Source: Kluyvera cryocrescens NBRC 102467
GTDB taxonomy: Bacteria; Pseudomonadota; Gammaproteobacteria; Enterobacterales; Enterobacteriaceae
DNA: 64,000 bases
Assembly (NCBI RefSeq): GCF_001571285.1
Contig: NZ_BCTM01000015.1
Span: 1 to 64,000 of the forward strand
Direction of reading: 5' to 3'
A program made the position numbers and the translations under genes. How positions within the stretch are numbered: position 1 is the stretch's first letter; each line of letters begins with the position of its first letter. Below the pieces are notes generated by a model. That model had not been told where the DNA came from. It made no database searches and saw only the letters and a program-made list of their open reading frames with translations. This document shows positions 43,016-52,006 of the stretch, piece by piece.

Positions 43016-43507
43016 TTATTTTGCCGAACCGGCCTCATCGCCCCACGGCATAATCGGCACCGCGCTGATCGCATTCTTCGGTGAGCCATCTACAACTTTG
43101 TCCGAATAGGTCAGATAGACCAACGCATTACGTTTTCCATCGTAGAAACGCACCACCTGCAGCTTTTTAAACACCAGCGATGTCCGTTTCTGGAACACCA
43201 CTTCCCCCTGCGCTTTGCCATTCTTAATTTTATCGGTCAGCACAATCGCCCCCACCTGCTGGCAGGAAATCGCCGCATCAGAGGTATCTTCCGCAAGGCC
43301 TAATCCCCCTTTAATACCACCGGTTTTCGCCCTGCTGATATAGCAGGTGACGTTCTTGACGTCCGGATCGTCGAAGGCTTCAACGACGATTTTGTGGTCG
43401 GGACCAAACATTTTGAAAACCGTATCAACAGAACCAATCTGCTCTGCATGCACGCCCAGGCTCGAGACACCCAGTAACAGGCCAGCCATTAATTTCTTGT
43501 ATTTCAT
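43016..43507 (-). CDS. creA: periplasmic CreA family protein
   Basis: This 163-residue protein has a signal peptide ([21 protein letters not shown]) and the CreA core ([39 protein letters not shown]). Its function is unknown. In E. coli, creA is followed by the creBC two-component system and creD; here creA runs straight into arcA, so those three genes are absent from this position. The two cysteines (VTCYIS, ISCQQV) are conserved and may be disulfide-bonded. Confidence 0.95.
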   Translation of the reverse strand: MKYKKLMAGLLLGVSSLGVHAEQIGSVDTVFKMFGPDHKIVVEAFDDPDVKNVTCYISRAKTGGIKGGLGLAEDTSDAAISCQQVGAIVLTDKIKNGKAQGEVVFQKRTSLVFKKLQVVRFYDGKRNALVYLTYSDKVVDGSPKNAISAVPIMPWGDEAGSAK

Positions 43508-43718
43508 ATTGTTACCATTTTCATTTATTGAGTTAAGTGACTATTCAACATCTGACGGGAAAGTGTTTAAAGATCACAGCTTTACAAAAAATCGCGTCAT
43601 TTCTAATGTAAAAACGCACTTATGCATAAAAAAAACACTGAATCCTAAAACAGCAAAAGATGCTATTATCCGCTACTTTGGTAACAGGCACCTAAGAAAT
43701 TAAGGATGAGGGCATTAT

Positions 43719-44588
43719 ATGGATCAGGCTGGAATTATTCGCGATCTCCTGGTGTGGCTGGAAGGACATTTAGACCAGCCGCTATCGCTGGATAATGTGG
43801 CGGCAAAGGCCGGTTATTCTAAATGGCACCTGCAGCGCATGTTCAAAGACGTTACCGGTCATGCTATTGGTGCTTACATCCGCGCCCGTCGTCTGTCTAA
43901 ATCTGCCGTTGCGCTACGCCTGACCGCACGCCCTATCCTTGATATCGCTTTGCAATATCGTTTTGACTCTCAGCAGACCTTCACGCGCGCGTTTAAAAAG
44001 CAGTTTTCGCTCACCCCTGCGCTGTACCGCCGTTCTCCTGACTGGAGTTCTTTTGGGATGCGCCCGCCGCTGCGTCTGGGCGAGTTTACAATGCCAAAAT
44101 ACGAGTTCGTCACGCAGCCAACCACTCACCTGGTGGGCGTGACCCAAAGCTACACCTGCAAACTCGAAGAGATTTCCGAGTTCCGTCAGCAAATGCGCGT
44201 ACAGTTCTGGACCGACTTCCTCGGCAACTCGCCATCCATTCCGCCGATTCTGTACGGGCTACATGAGCCGCGTCCAAGCCTTGAGAAAGATGACGAGCAG
44301 GAAGTGTTCTATACCACAGCGCTAACGCAGGAACTGGCGAATGGTCATATCCAAAACGCCCATCCCGTTACCCTTGAGGGCGGCGAGTACGTCATGTTTA
44401 CCTATGAAGGTTTAGGGACCGGGTTGCAGGAGTTTATCCTGACGCTTTACGGTACCTGCATGCCAATGCTCAATCTGACCCGTCGTAAGGGTTTGGATAT
44501 CGAACGCTTCTTCCCGCAGGATGAAGCCCGGAACCAGGAGCCGCCAATTATGCTGCGCTGCGAGTACCTGATCCCGATTCGCCGCTAA
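43719..44588 (+). CDS. rob: right origin-binding protein, AraC/XylS family
   Basis: This 289-residue activator has an N-terminal double helix-turn-helix of the MarA/SoxS type (residues 8-110, LDNVAAKAGYSKWHLQRMFKD) and a C-terminal GyrI-like ligand-binding domain. It activates acrAB, micF and other mar/sox/rob genes. The length equals E. coli Rob. Its last four bases overlap the end of gpmB. Confidence 0.98.
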   Translation: MDQAGIIRDLLVWLEGHLDQPLSLDNVAAKAGYSKWHLQRMFKDVTGHAIGAYIRARRLSKSAVALRLTARPILDIALQYRFDSQQTFTRAFKKQFSLTPALYRRSPDWSSFGMRPPLRLGEFTMPKYEFVTQPTTHLVGVTQSYTCKLEEISEFRQQMRVQFWTDFLGNSPSIPPILYGLHEPRPSLEKDDEQEVFYTTALTQELANGHIQNAHPVTLEGGEYVMFTYEGLGTGLQEFILTLYGTCMPMLNLTRRKGLDIERFFPQDEARNQEPPIMLRCEYLIPIRR

Positions 44589-45232
44589 CGCTGTAGCTCA
44601 TCCAGTGCAGGGGTATCGAGATGCGAGATATCCCCTGCCGTTTCAACGACCCATCCCGGCGCCAGCCACAGGCTTTCCTGATAATCGACCCGCGAAATCG
44701 AGCAGTTACGCAAACGTAAGCGACGCTCTGCATGTGCCGGTAACCCCAGAATCGTACTGACCAGACAGCCCAGCGCAATACCGTGGCTCACCAGCAGCGG
44801 ACGGCTTCCCGCCGGCAAATTCAGGCAGGCGGCAAGCCCTGCGTGCATGCGCTCGCTCAGTTCTTGCATAGACTCACCTTCCGGGATACGCCCGTTCGGC
44901 GTGCCGTTAACCACCAGCCGACGCCACTCTTCTTCCTGTGCGCTCAGTGAATCAAGATGACGTTGTTCCAGAATGCCCATATCCAACTCGCGCAGGCGTG
45001 CATCCAGCGTCACACCGCAGCCGCACGCATCGGCAATGATCTCGGCGGTACGCTGAGTACGGCCCAGATCGCTGGCGATAACATGAGTGATGCCGTAGGT
45101 ACGAACGCGTTCGCCCACCTGCACCGCCTGCAACTCACCTTTAGCCGTCAGAGGGCTATCGGACTGGCCTTGAATACGCCGTTCGGCGTTCCACTGCGTT
45201 TCGCCATGGCGAACAAGATATACCTGTAACAT
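44585..45232 (-). CDS. gpmB: phosphoglycerate-mutase-like histidine phosphatase
   Basis: This 215-residue member of the histidine phosphatase superfamily (GpmB/YtjC) begins MLQVYLVRHGETQWNAERR, with the catalytic RHGE at residues 8-11 and the second catalytic histidine in VSHGIALG. True mutase activity is doubtful in the family. It is divergent from yjjX, with an ERIC element between them, and convergent with rob by a four-base overlap. Confidence 0.95.
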   Translation of the reverse strand: MLQVYLVRHGETQWNAERRIQGQSDSPLTAKGELQAVQVGERVRTYGITHVIASDLGRTQRTAEIIADACGCGVTLDARLRELDMGILEQRHLDSLSAQEEEWRRLVVNGTPNGRIPEGESMQELSERMHAGLAACLNLPAGSRPLLVSHGIALGCLVSTILGLPAHAERRLRLRNCSISRVDYQESLWLAPGWVVETAGDISHLDTPALDELQR

Positions 45233-45276
45233 GTTTTTTATCCGTTATACTGCGATGACAATTTTATTGTATGGGT

Positions 45277-45406
45277 TGTGATTCTCTGCGAATTTCGCGT
45301 TGCGGGATAACGGCAGGCGAGCAAATCGCAATGCGCTGACTCAAGTCGGCGATTCAGGTGAACGAACGCAGCCAACATACCTGCAACATGAAATACGACG
45401 AGTATA
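45277..45406 (+). repeat. ERIC element upstream of yjjX
   Basis: It has the same family elements as the copy at 40.6 kb: AATTTCGCGTTGCGGGATAA, GGCAGGCGAGCAAATC, GAACGAACGCAGCCAAC, ACCTGCAACATGAAATACG and ACGAGTATA. Its central arms are more diverged (TCGCAATGCGCTGACTCAAG). Its right end lies about four bases before the yjjX ATG, so it supplies the translation-initiation region. Confidence 0.9.
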
Positions 45407-45410
45407 GATT

Positions 45411-45941
45411 ATGCATCAAGTTATTGTAGCTACCACCAATCCTGCCAAAATTCAGGCAATTCTTGCGGCATTTGACCAGATATTTGGTGAAGGATCCTGC
45501 TGTATCGACGCAATTGCCGTTGATACCGGCGTGCCGGAACAGCCTTTCGGCAGCGAAGAAACCCGCGCCGGCGCGCGTAACCGGCTGGCGAATGCACGTC
45601 GAGTGAAACCCGATGCCGATTTCTGGGTGGCAATTGAAGCCGGAATTGACGAAGGTGCGACCTTTAGCTGGGTGGTTATCGAAAGTCGCGATCGGCGCGG
45701 TGAGGCGCGTTCCGCCACGCTACCGCTACCGGAGGCCATTCTTGACCAGGTTCGCGCAGGCGAAGCGCTGGGGCCGGTCATGTCGAAATACACCGGCATT
45801 GATAAAATTGGTAATAAAGAAGGGGCAATTGGGGTATTCACGGCGGGCGTGCTGACGCGCAGCAGCGTTTACCATCAGGCGGTGGTGCTGGCACTCAGCC
45901 CTTTCCATAACGACCTTTATCGCGATCGGACTCGCGCATAG
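45411..45941 (+). CDS. yjjX: inosine/xanthosine triphosphatase
   Basis: This 176-residue house-cleaning NTPase hydrolyses ITP and XTP. The family motifs [11 protein letters not shown] (residues 7-17), [17 protein letters not shown] and [10 protein letters not shown] are present. The ATG at 45411 follows the ERIC element directly; only a weak ACGAG is available as ribosome site. The C-terminal six residues extend beyond the E. coli length. Confidence 0.95.
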   Translation: MHQVIVATTNPAKIQAILAAFDQIFGEGSCCIDAIAVDTGVPEQPFGSEETRAGARNRLANARRVKPDADFWVAIEAGIDEGATFSWVVIESRDRRGEARSATLPLPEAILDQVRAGEALGPVMSKYTGIDKIGNKEGAIGVFTAGVLTRSSVYHQAVVLALSPFHNDLYRDRTRA

Positions 45942-46001
45942 CGCAACCCAGGGAGCACCGTTCCACCGCCAGCTCCGGTGCTCACTCACATCCGTATTCG
46001 C

Positions 46002-46331
46002 TTACGCCTGAGTTTTCGGTAGCGTCTGTTCCAGCCACTGACGCAGTTCAACCGGCGCTGACTTTAGACTGTTCGAGCCGCGGGTAATGGTCGCAATCCC
46101 CGCACCCAGCTCATTTTTCAGCTCGCGCTGGCTCATTTCGCCACGCAGCAACTCTTCGATAATACGCACGCGCGTTCCCAGCGCTTCACGCTCATCCGGG
46201 GTCATGATTAAATTCAACAGGGGCAGTGCAAGCTCGTCGGTATACGCCAGGCGCAGAAGCTCGACAAAACGAAGCCACTCCTGGTTACGCTGTTCAGCAA
46301 CCGAAGCTGAATAAGGGGATTGTTGGGTCAT
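46002..46331 (-). CDS. trpR: trp operon repressor
   Basis: This 109-residue all-helical dimeric repressor binds tryptophan and then the trp, aroH, mtr, aroL and trpR operators. The helix-turn-helix ([22 protein letters not shown]) is near residues 66-87. The ATG at 46331 gives [14 protein letters not shown], like E. coli; the longer frame would translate through the operator. It lies downstream of slt on the same strand, as in E. coli. Confidence 0.97.
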   Translation of the reverse strand: MTQQSPYSASVAEQRNQEWLRFVELLRLAYTDELALPLLNLIMTPDEREALGTRVRIIEELLRGEMSQRELKNELGAGIATITRGSNSLKSAPVELRQWLEQTLPKTQA

Positions 46332-46353
46332 GATAGGCCACCGTGTTATGCAT

Positions 46354-46371
46354 GTACTCTTAAGCGAGTAC
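46354..46371 (-). promoter_or_regulatory. trp operator of trpR
   Basis: GTACTC-TTAAGC-GAGTAC is a palindrome 23 bp upstream of the trpR start and matches the TrpR operator consensus (GTACT core with AGTAC arms). It implies autorepression, as in E. coli. Confidence 0.85.
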
Positions 46372-46394
46372 AAGCATAACACAGGTCGGTGATA

Positions 46395-48332
46395 TCAGTA
46401 ACGTCGTTGCCACTCATTGCTGCTCAGGACATCCTCTTTCTCGCCCATAAAGTGGCGATAATAGGCATCGTAAGCCAGCACATTCTTCACGTAACCACGG
46501 GTTTCTGAGAACGGGATACTCTCGATAAACGCCACCGCATCAATACGCCCAGCGCTGTTACCCAGCCAGGTTCGCACCCGTCCTGGGCCCGCGTTATACG
46601 CCGCAGAGGCAAAAATACGGTTGTTTTCGAACTGCTGGTAGACGTACTGCAGATAGCTGGTACCAATATTGATATTGGTTTCCGGATCTAACAGCTGCAC
46701 CGGGTTGCTGTAGCCTGGAAGATTAAACATCTTCACCGTATGCGTCGCGGTGCCAGGCATAATCTGCATTAATCCACTGGCCCCCACCGGTGATTTCACC
46801 TTCGGGTTCCAGGCGCTTTCCTGGCGCGCAATCGCCATTGCGTAGCTCTGCGGTACATCTTTACCCGAGGTATAGCGCGTAAACAGATCCTTGTAAGCCA
46901 GTGGGAAACGTTCCTGCAGGTTGTCCCACAGCTTACCGGCGATCGTTGCCTGTACGCTGAGATCCCACCAGTTCTGGTCAAACGCATAGCGCGCCAGCTG
47001 CGCCTGCTCGGTTTGGCTGCGGCTGCTGACCAGATTGGCCCACTCACTGCGCGCAGTGTTGTCCTGATTCCAGTACATCAGCTCGCGGACGCGCGCCATT
47101 TCAGCACCACTGGCCAGGGTTGAAGAGAGAGAACCCGGCGCTTTCTCTACGCGGAGCGAATACGGCTCACCGAGCCGCTGTGCCGCGACCATCGGATAGA
47201 ATCCACGCTGCGTCATCAGCGACAGTAGAATTTGTCGTGCTTCATCATCTCGTCCCTGCTCCATCAGCAGATCCGCCTGCCAGTAGCGCCATTCGTCCTT
47301 CTCTTTTGCATCCATGGGTAATCGCGCAAGCCAGGTGTTCAACCCGCTGCGATCGCCGGTGCCGAGCGCCATTCGCACCCGGCGCTCAATAAGCGAGGTT
47401 GACTGCGAACGCATGATGGCGTCGTCCCGCCAGCGCGCCTGCTCGTCGGTCACATCGGAGCCCATTAAACGCCAGGCAACAATATCGCGTAACTCTTGGG
47501 TCTGTTCTTCATTAAGCTGCTGAGCCTGAACCAGCGATGGGATCATCAACCGCGCATTCTCAGCATCCTGCCGAGCGACGCTGCTAAACGCCACGGCCGC
47601 CAGTTGACGTGTAAAGTCGGTCGCACCGGTGGTACGCGCAAACGTCAGCACGTTGTTAGGATTATTGGCCAGGTCGGTAATTGCGGTCGCCATGGTTTGA
47701 TATTCCGCTGGCATCTGCGATGCCAGCACTTTCACCAGCCCGGTATTCCCGGCCTTCATCACCAATCGAATACGCTCCAGATAGGCAAGTGGATCCTGAG
47801 TGCCAGACGAGCGCCACGCGCTAAATAGCTTATCGCAGGCATTCGGCCGGTTTTGTCCGCTTAGCCATAGCGTTTTTGCCCCTTCCCATGCGCCCTGAGT
47901 ATCGCCTACGGAATATTTGGCATAGTAATAATTACACTGCGCCTCTGCGGTACCCGGCTTGTCCGGGCTAAATGCCAAAAGGCCGCGCCAGTCCTCACGG
48001 CGCGCCAGTTCATTGACGAAACGGTTTTTGAGCGTGCGGGCAGGCGGCAGCGTCGGGTTAGCCTGCACAAAATTTGTCACGGTCAGCGCAGGCGTGTTCA
48101 TGAGATCGCCGGAAATCTGCCGATACTCCAGATAGGGATAAAGCGGATAATCACGCAGGGTCGGCATCAGGCTCTCCACCACATCCATCTGGCGGTTGTC
48201 CCATGCCTGTTTGATTTGCGCGTAGCGGCTGCGCTGCTGATCCAGCGAATCAGCGTGGGCCGCACTACTGACGGTCAGCAGGCAAACACCCGCTGCCAGC
48301 AGACGCCACGTAAATTGTTTGGCTGTTTCCAC
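46395..48332 (-). CDS. slt: soluble lytic murein transglycosylase
   Basis: This 645-residue periplasmic enzyme, the E. coli length, cleaves peptidoglycan to anhydromuropeptides. A signal peptide (residues 1-27, ending SSAAHA) precedes a long superhelical alpha domain and a C-terminal lysozyme-like domain. The catalytic glutamate is in ARQESAWNP, and GASGLMQIMPGTA and AYNAGPGRV follow. It lies just upstream of trpR. Confidence 0.98.
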   Translation of the reverse strand: METAKQFTWRLLAAGVCLLTVSSAAHADSLDQQRSRYAQIKQAWDNRQMDVVESLMPTLRDYPLYPYLEYRQISGDLMNTPALTVTNFVQANPTLPPARTLKNRFVNELARREDWRGLLAFSPDKPGTAEAQCNYYYAKYSVGDTQGAWEGAKTLWLSGQNRPNACDKLFSAWRSSGTQDPLAYLERIRLVMKAGNTGLVKVLASQMPAEYQTMATAITDLANNPNNVLTFARTTGATDFTRQLAAVAFSSVARQDAENARLMIPSLVQAQQLNEEQTQELRDIVAWRLMGSDVTDEQARWRDDAIMRSQSTSLIERRVRMALGTGDRSGLNTWLARLPMDAKEKDEWRYWQADLLMEQGRDDEARQILLSLMTQRGFYPMVAAQRLGEPYSLRVEKAPGSLSSTLASGAEMARVRELMYWNQDNTARSEWANLVSSRSQTEQAQLARYAFDQNWWDLSVQATIAGKLWDNLQERFPLAYKDLFTRYTSGKDVPQSYAMAIARQESAWNPKVKSPVGASGLMQIMPGTATHTVKMFNLPGYSNPVQLLDPETNINIGTSYLQYVYQQFENNRIFASAAYNAGPGRVRTWLGNSAGRIDAVAFIESIPFSETRGYVKNVLAYDAYYRHFMGEKEDVLSSNEWQRRY

Positions 48333-48552
48333 AGGCTCTTCCTCGTTGTCACGTTACGTCAGTGCAGCTTCATGCCGCGTAATAAATTTATGCTAACTAT
48401 TGATGGCTAAATGTTCCACGTAATGAACACTTTTTTACGTTTTATCGGTGTCTTAACGCCGCTGAATTTGCCTGCTGGGCTTGAAGGGTGAAAACAGCTA
48501 CACTTCGCCTTTGAAAACTCTATTCATCACTATAAAAGAGGCGAAGTCCAAC

Positions 48553-50220
48553 GTGGCTCAATTCGTTTATACCATGCATCGTGTCGGCAAAGTGGTTCCG
48601 CCGAAACGTCATATTCTTAAAAACATCTCACTGAGCTTCTTCCCTGGCGCAAAAATCGGTGTACTGGGCCTGAATGGCGCTGGTAAATCCACCCTGCTGC
48701 GCATCATGGCCGGTATCGACACCGATATCGAAGGTGAAGCTCGCCCACAGCCGGGTCTCAAAATTGGTTACCTGCCGCAGGAACCCAAACTGAACCCTGA
48801 ACATACCGTTCGCGAATCCGTTGAAGAAGCGGTTGCCGAAGTGGTTAACGCGTTGAAAGGTCTGGATGAAGTGTATGCTAAATACGCCGAACCGGACGCC
48901 GACTTCGATAAACTTGCTGCACAGCAGGGCAAATTCGAAGAAATCATTCAGGCGCATGACGGGCACAACCTGAACGTGCAGCTTGAACGCGCGGCTGATG
49001 CCCTGCGTCTGCCGGATTGGGATGCGAAAGTTGAGAAGCTGTCCGGTGGTGAACGCCGCCGCGTCGCACTGTGCCGCCTGCTGCTGGAAAAACCAGACAT
49101 GCTGCTGCTCGACGAACCGACGAACCACCTGGATGCTGAATCTGTGGCATGGCTGGAACGCTTCCTGCACGACTTCGAAGGCACCGTAGTGGCGATTACC
49201 CACGACCGTTACTTCCTCGATAACGTTGCCGGTTGGATTCTGGAGCTGGACCGCGGTGAAGGTATTCCTTGGGAAGGCAACTACTCCTCCTGGCTGGAGC
49301 AGAAAGATCAGCGTCTGGCGCAGGAAGCCTCTCAGGAAGCGGCTCGCCGTAAATCCATCGAGAAAGAGCTGGAGTGGGTACGTCAGGGCGCTAAAGGCCG
49401 TCAGTCCAAGGGCAAAGCCCGTCTGGCACGCTTTGAAGAGCTCAACAATACCGAATACCAGAAGCGTAACGAAACCAACGAACTGTTTATCCCACCTGGA
49501 GCACGTCTGGGCGATAAAGTCGTTGAGGTCAGCAACCTGCGTAAATCCTACGGCGATCGCGTCCTGATCGATGATTTGAGCTTCTCGGTACCGAAAGGCG
49601 CAATCGTCGGTATCATCGGCCCGAACGGCGCGGGTAAATCCACGCTGTTCCGCATGATGTCCGGCCAGGAGCAACCTGACAGCGGTACCATCTCACTGGG
49701 TGAGACCGTGAAGCTGGCCTCCGTTGACCAGTTCCGTGACGCAATGGATAACAGCAAAACCGTATGGGAAGAAGTCTCCGGCGGGCTGGATATCATGAAA
49801 ATCGGCAACACCGAAATGCCAAGCCGCGCCTACGTTGGCCGCTTCAACTTTAAAGGTGTTGATCAGGGCAAACGCGTCGGCGAGTTGTCCGGTGGTGAAC
49901 GTGGTCGTCTGCATCTGGCAAAACTGCTGCAGGTTGGCGGTAACATGCTGCTGCTCGATGAACCAACCAACGACCTGGATATCGAAACCCTGCGCGCACT
50001 GGAAAACGCCCTGCTGGAATTCCCAGGCTGCGCCATGGTTATCTCGCACGACCGTTGGTTCCTTGACCGTATCGCGACCCACATTCTGGATTACCAGGAT
50101 GAAGGTAAAGTGGAATTCTTCGAAGGTAACTTTACCGAATACGAAGAGTACAAGAAACGTACGCTGGGCGCAGATGCGCTGGAGCCAAAACGTATCAAGT
50201 ACAAACGTATTTCGAAGTAA
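48553..50220 (+). CDS. ettA: energy-dependent translational throttle protein EttA, GTG start
   Basis: This 555-residue ABC-F protein binds the ribosomal E site and gates elongation according to the ATP/ADP ratio. Two ABC domains carry Walker A GLNGAGKST and GPNGAGKST and signatures LSGGERRRVALC and LSGGERGRLHLA. An arm domain and a basic linker (KGRQSKGKARLAR) are present. The start is GTG at 48553 (MAQFVYTMHRVG), as in E. coli; the frame is open 24 codons further upstream but without support. In E. coli the next gene is nadR; here a capsule locus follows. Confidence 0.98.
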   Translation: MAQFVYTMHRVGKVVPPKRHILKNISLSFFPGAKIGVLGLNGAGKSTLLRIMAGIDTDIEGEARPQPGLKIGYLPQEPKLNPEHTVRESVEEAVAEVVNALKGLDEVYAKYAEPDADFDKLAAQQGKFEEIIQAHDGHNLNVQLERAADALRLPDWDAKVEKLSGGERRRVALCRLLLEKPDMLLLDEPTNHLDAESVAWLERFLHDFEGTVVAITHDRYFLDNVAGWILELDRGEGIPWEGNYSSWLEQKDQRLAQEASQEAARRKSIEKELEWVRQGAKGRQSKGKARLARFEELNNTEYQKRNETNELFIPPGARLGDKVVEVSNLRKSYGDRVLIDDLSFSVPKGAIVGIIGPNGAGKSTLFRMMSGQEQPDSGTISLGETVKLASVDQFRDAMDNSKTVWEEVSGGLDIMKIGNTEMPSRAYVGRFNFKGVDQGKRVGELSGGERGRLHLAKLLQVGGNMLLLDEPTNDLDIETLRALENALLEFPGCAMVISHDRWFLDRIATHILDYQDEGKVEFFEGNFTEYEEYKKRTLGADALEPKRIKYKRISK

Positions 50221-50227
50221 TCTCATT

Positions 50228-50259
50228 AACGGGAGCAGCGGCAACGCTGCTCCCGTTTT
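50228..50259 (+). terminator. ettA rho-independent terminator
   Basis: AACGGGAGCAGCG, loop GCAA, CGCTGCTCCCGTTTTG: a perfect 13-bp stem directly after ettA that marks the left boundary of the capsule locus. Confidence 0.92.
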
Positions 50260-50260
50260 G

Positions 50261-50805
50261 CTATTTGAAGAGAGGAATATCATCAGCCGTACAAAACAAA
50301 AAATCTGATTCATCCTGAATGCATATCCCGCCCCCCATTTCTTGAATTTACGCCAATAATAGAAACCTCACCCGTTCGTCCTGGATAAACCTCATCAGTA
50401 ATGTTTAATGCAACTTAAAGAAAAAATAAAATCATTCAAAAAAGTATTAAACAACATCATTACCCGCTCAATTCCTCGCGTATTATGCATTAAACAATAA
50501 GCTTCAATAATATAATAAATACAAGTTAACCACGTAATATATAGTCACTATTGTGATGCTTTAATGACTGTGCTAAAAATACCGCATCGGTTCAGGAATA
50601 GAAAACATTCGCCAAAATTATCCATGATAAGGAATTCATTGGATATAGGCCGCTATTCAAATTATCACAAAGGAATGAGATGTTTGATCGCCGTGAACAT
50701 CATGCGTTATATGAAATGAATCAAATAAATAAATGGAGTGGATAAATTCATCTTCCGCTAACCTGCTTATTCATTTAATAAATTCACCTAAAAATCAAAT
50801 AACCC
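50261..50805 (+). promoter_or_regulatory. AT-rich promoter region of kpsEDCS
   Basis: These 545 bp are much richer in A and T than the core genes. Several TATAAT-like hexamers occur (around 50505-50545, with AATATAATAAATAC). No JUMPstart/ops element (GGCGGTAGC) is visible here, unlike upstream of kpsM. A 21-codon frame with a good ribosome site lies at 50680. No remnant of nadR was recognised. Confidence 0.55.
50680..50745 (+). CDS. candidate 21-residue leader ORF upstream of kpsE
   Basis: The frame starts ATG TTT GAT CGC (MFDRREHH) and ends NKWSG before TAA. It is preceded by AAAGGAATGAG, a better ribosome site than the one before kpsE 60 bp downstream. It has no recognisable homologue. It could be a regulatory leader peptide or chance. 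Confidence 0.3.
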   Translation: MFDRREHHALYEMNQINKWSG

Positions 50806-51975
50806 ATGAAAATCAACAAAGTGCTTTTTAGTCGTTTTATTGCCAGAAAGAAAAGACTGGCGCGTACAATAGTGAAAAAATGCCGGCAAATCGATATTCA
50901 GCGCCATTTGTGGAAAGCCGTGATCGCTGCCCCGATGTGCCTGCTGATCATTTACCTGGTCATTTTCAGCCAACCTCGTTACGTCAGTGAGTCTAAGGTT
51001 GCGGTGAAACGCCCCAATGACCTCGACAGCTCGAGCCTCAACTTCGGCCTACTGCTGGGAGCATCCAATCCCTCTTCCGCAGAAGATTCGCTGTATCTGA
51101 AGGAATACATCAACTCGCCGGATATGCAGCAGGTGCTGGATAAGAAGCTCAATTTTCATGAGGCCTTTAGCCAGAGCGGCTGGGATTTTCTCTTCCATTT
51201 GCCCGCTCAAATCACCGCAGAACAGTACCTTGAGTATTACCGCTCCCGTTTGACCGTCGACTATGACGAGAAAACGGGGCTGCTATCAATCCAGACACAG
51301 GGCTTTACGCCAGCATTCGCCCAAGCGTTTAACCAGGCGGTGCTCAAAGAGTCCGAGCGCTTTATCAACGAACTGTCGCATAAGATTGCCCGTGAGCAAA
51401 TGCAGTTTGCCGAAGAGCAGCTACAGGAAACCAAAGCTCGCTTGAACGCCAGTAAAGGTCAGTTGCTGGCATATCAGAACAACAATAATGTGCTCGATCC
51501 TGCGGCCTCCGCCGAGGCGGCAACCACGCTGGTCAACGCGTTAATTGCGAAAAAAATTGAGATGGAAGCCGATCTGCGCAACCTGTTGACCTATTTACGC
51601 GAAGATGCCCCTCAGGTTGTCAGCACCAAGAACGCGATTAAATCCTTACAGGCGCAAATCGATGTTGAGCAAAATAAAATTACCGCACCTGATGGTAAAA
51701 AACTCAACAGCATGGCAGCTGATTTCGAAGACCTAAAAACTACGGTGAAGTTTGATACTGATTTGTATGCGCTTTCATTACAGGCGATCGAAAAAACGCG
51801 TTTGGAAAGCGCTCGAAAATTAAAAACCCTCTCAGTGATTAGCTCACCGCAGCTTCCACAAGAGTCCCGATTCCCCAACGTACCGTATCTCTTAGCCAGT
51901 TGGTTATTGGTGTGTTGTCTGCTCTTTGGCACGGCCAAATTATTGGTCGCCATTATTGAAGATCACAGAGACTGA
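50806..51975 (+). CDS. kpsE: capsule export inner-membrane protein KpsE
   Basis: This 389-residue polysaccharide co-polymerase/export adaptor (PCP-3) links the KpsMT ABC transporter to the outer-membrane KpsD. One transmembrane segment near residues 38-55 (AVIAAPMCLLIIYLVIF) and another near 360-382 flank a periplasmic domain with a long coiled coil (about 185-330, AREQMQFAEEQLQETKARL). E. coli KpsE has about 382 residues. It is the first gene of a rightward kpsEDCS unit. kpsF, which precedes it in classical group 2 loci, is absent. Confidence 0.93.
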   Translation: MKINKVLFSRFIARKKRLARTIVKKCRQIDIQRHLWKAVIAAPMCLLIIYLVIFSQPRYVSESKVAVKRPNDLDSSSLNFGLLLGASNPSSAEDSLYLKEYINSPDMQQVLDKKLNFHEAFSQSGWDFLFHLPAQITAEQYLEYYRSRLTVDYDEKTGLLSIQTQGFTPAFAQAFNQAVLKESERFINELSHKIAREQMQFAEEQLQETKARLNASKGQLLAYQNNNNVLDPAASAEAATTLVNALIAKKIEMEADLRNLLTYLREDAPQVVSTKNAIKSLQAQIDVEQNKITAPDGKKLNSMAADFEDLKTTVKFDTDLYALSLQAIEKTRLESARKLKTLSVISSPQLPQESRFPNVPYLLASWLLVCCLLFGTAKLLVAIIEDHRD

Positions 51976-52006
51976 TTAACAGCCAATATTATTAACAGAG
52001 CCTATT

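Noticed and set aside
48628-49674. A 348-codon minus-strand frame opposite ettA
   Set aside because: It is antisense to ettA with no ribosome site or known domain.
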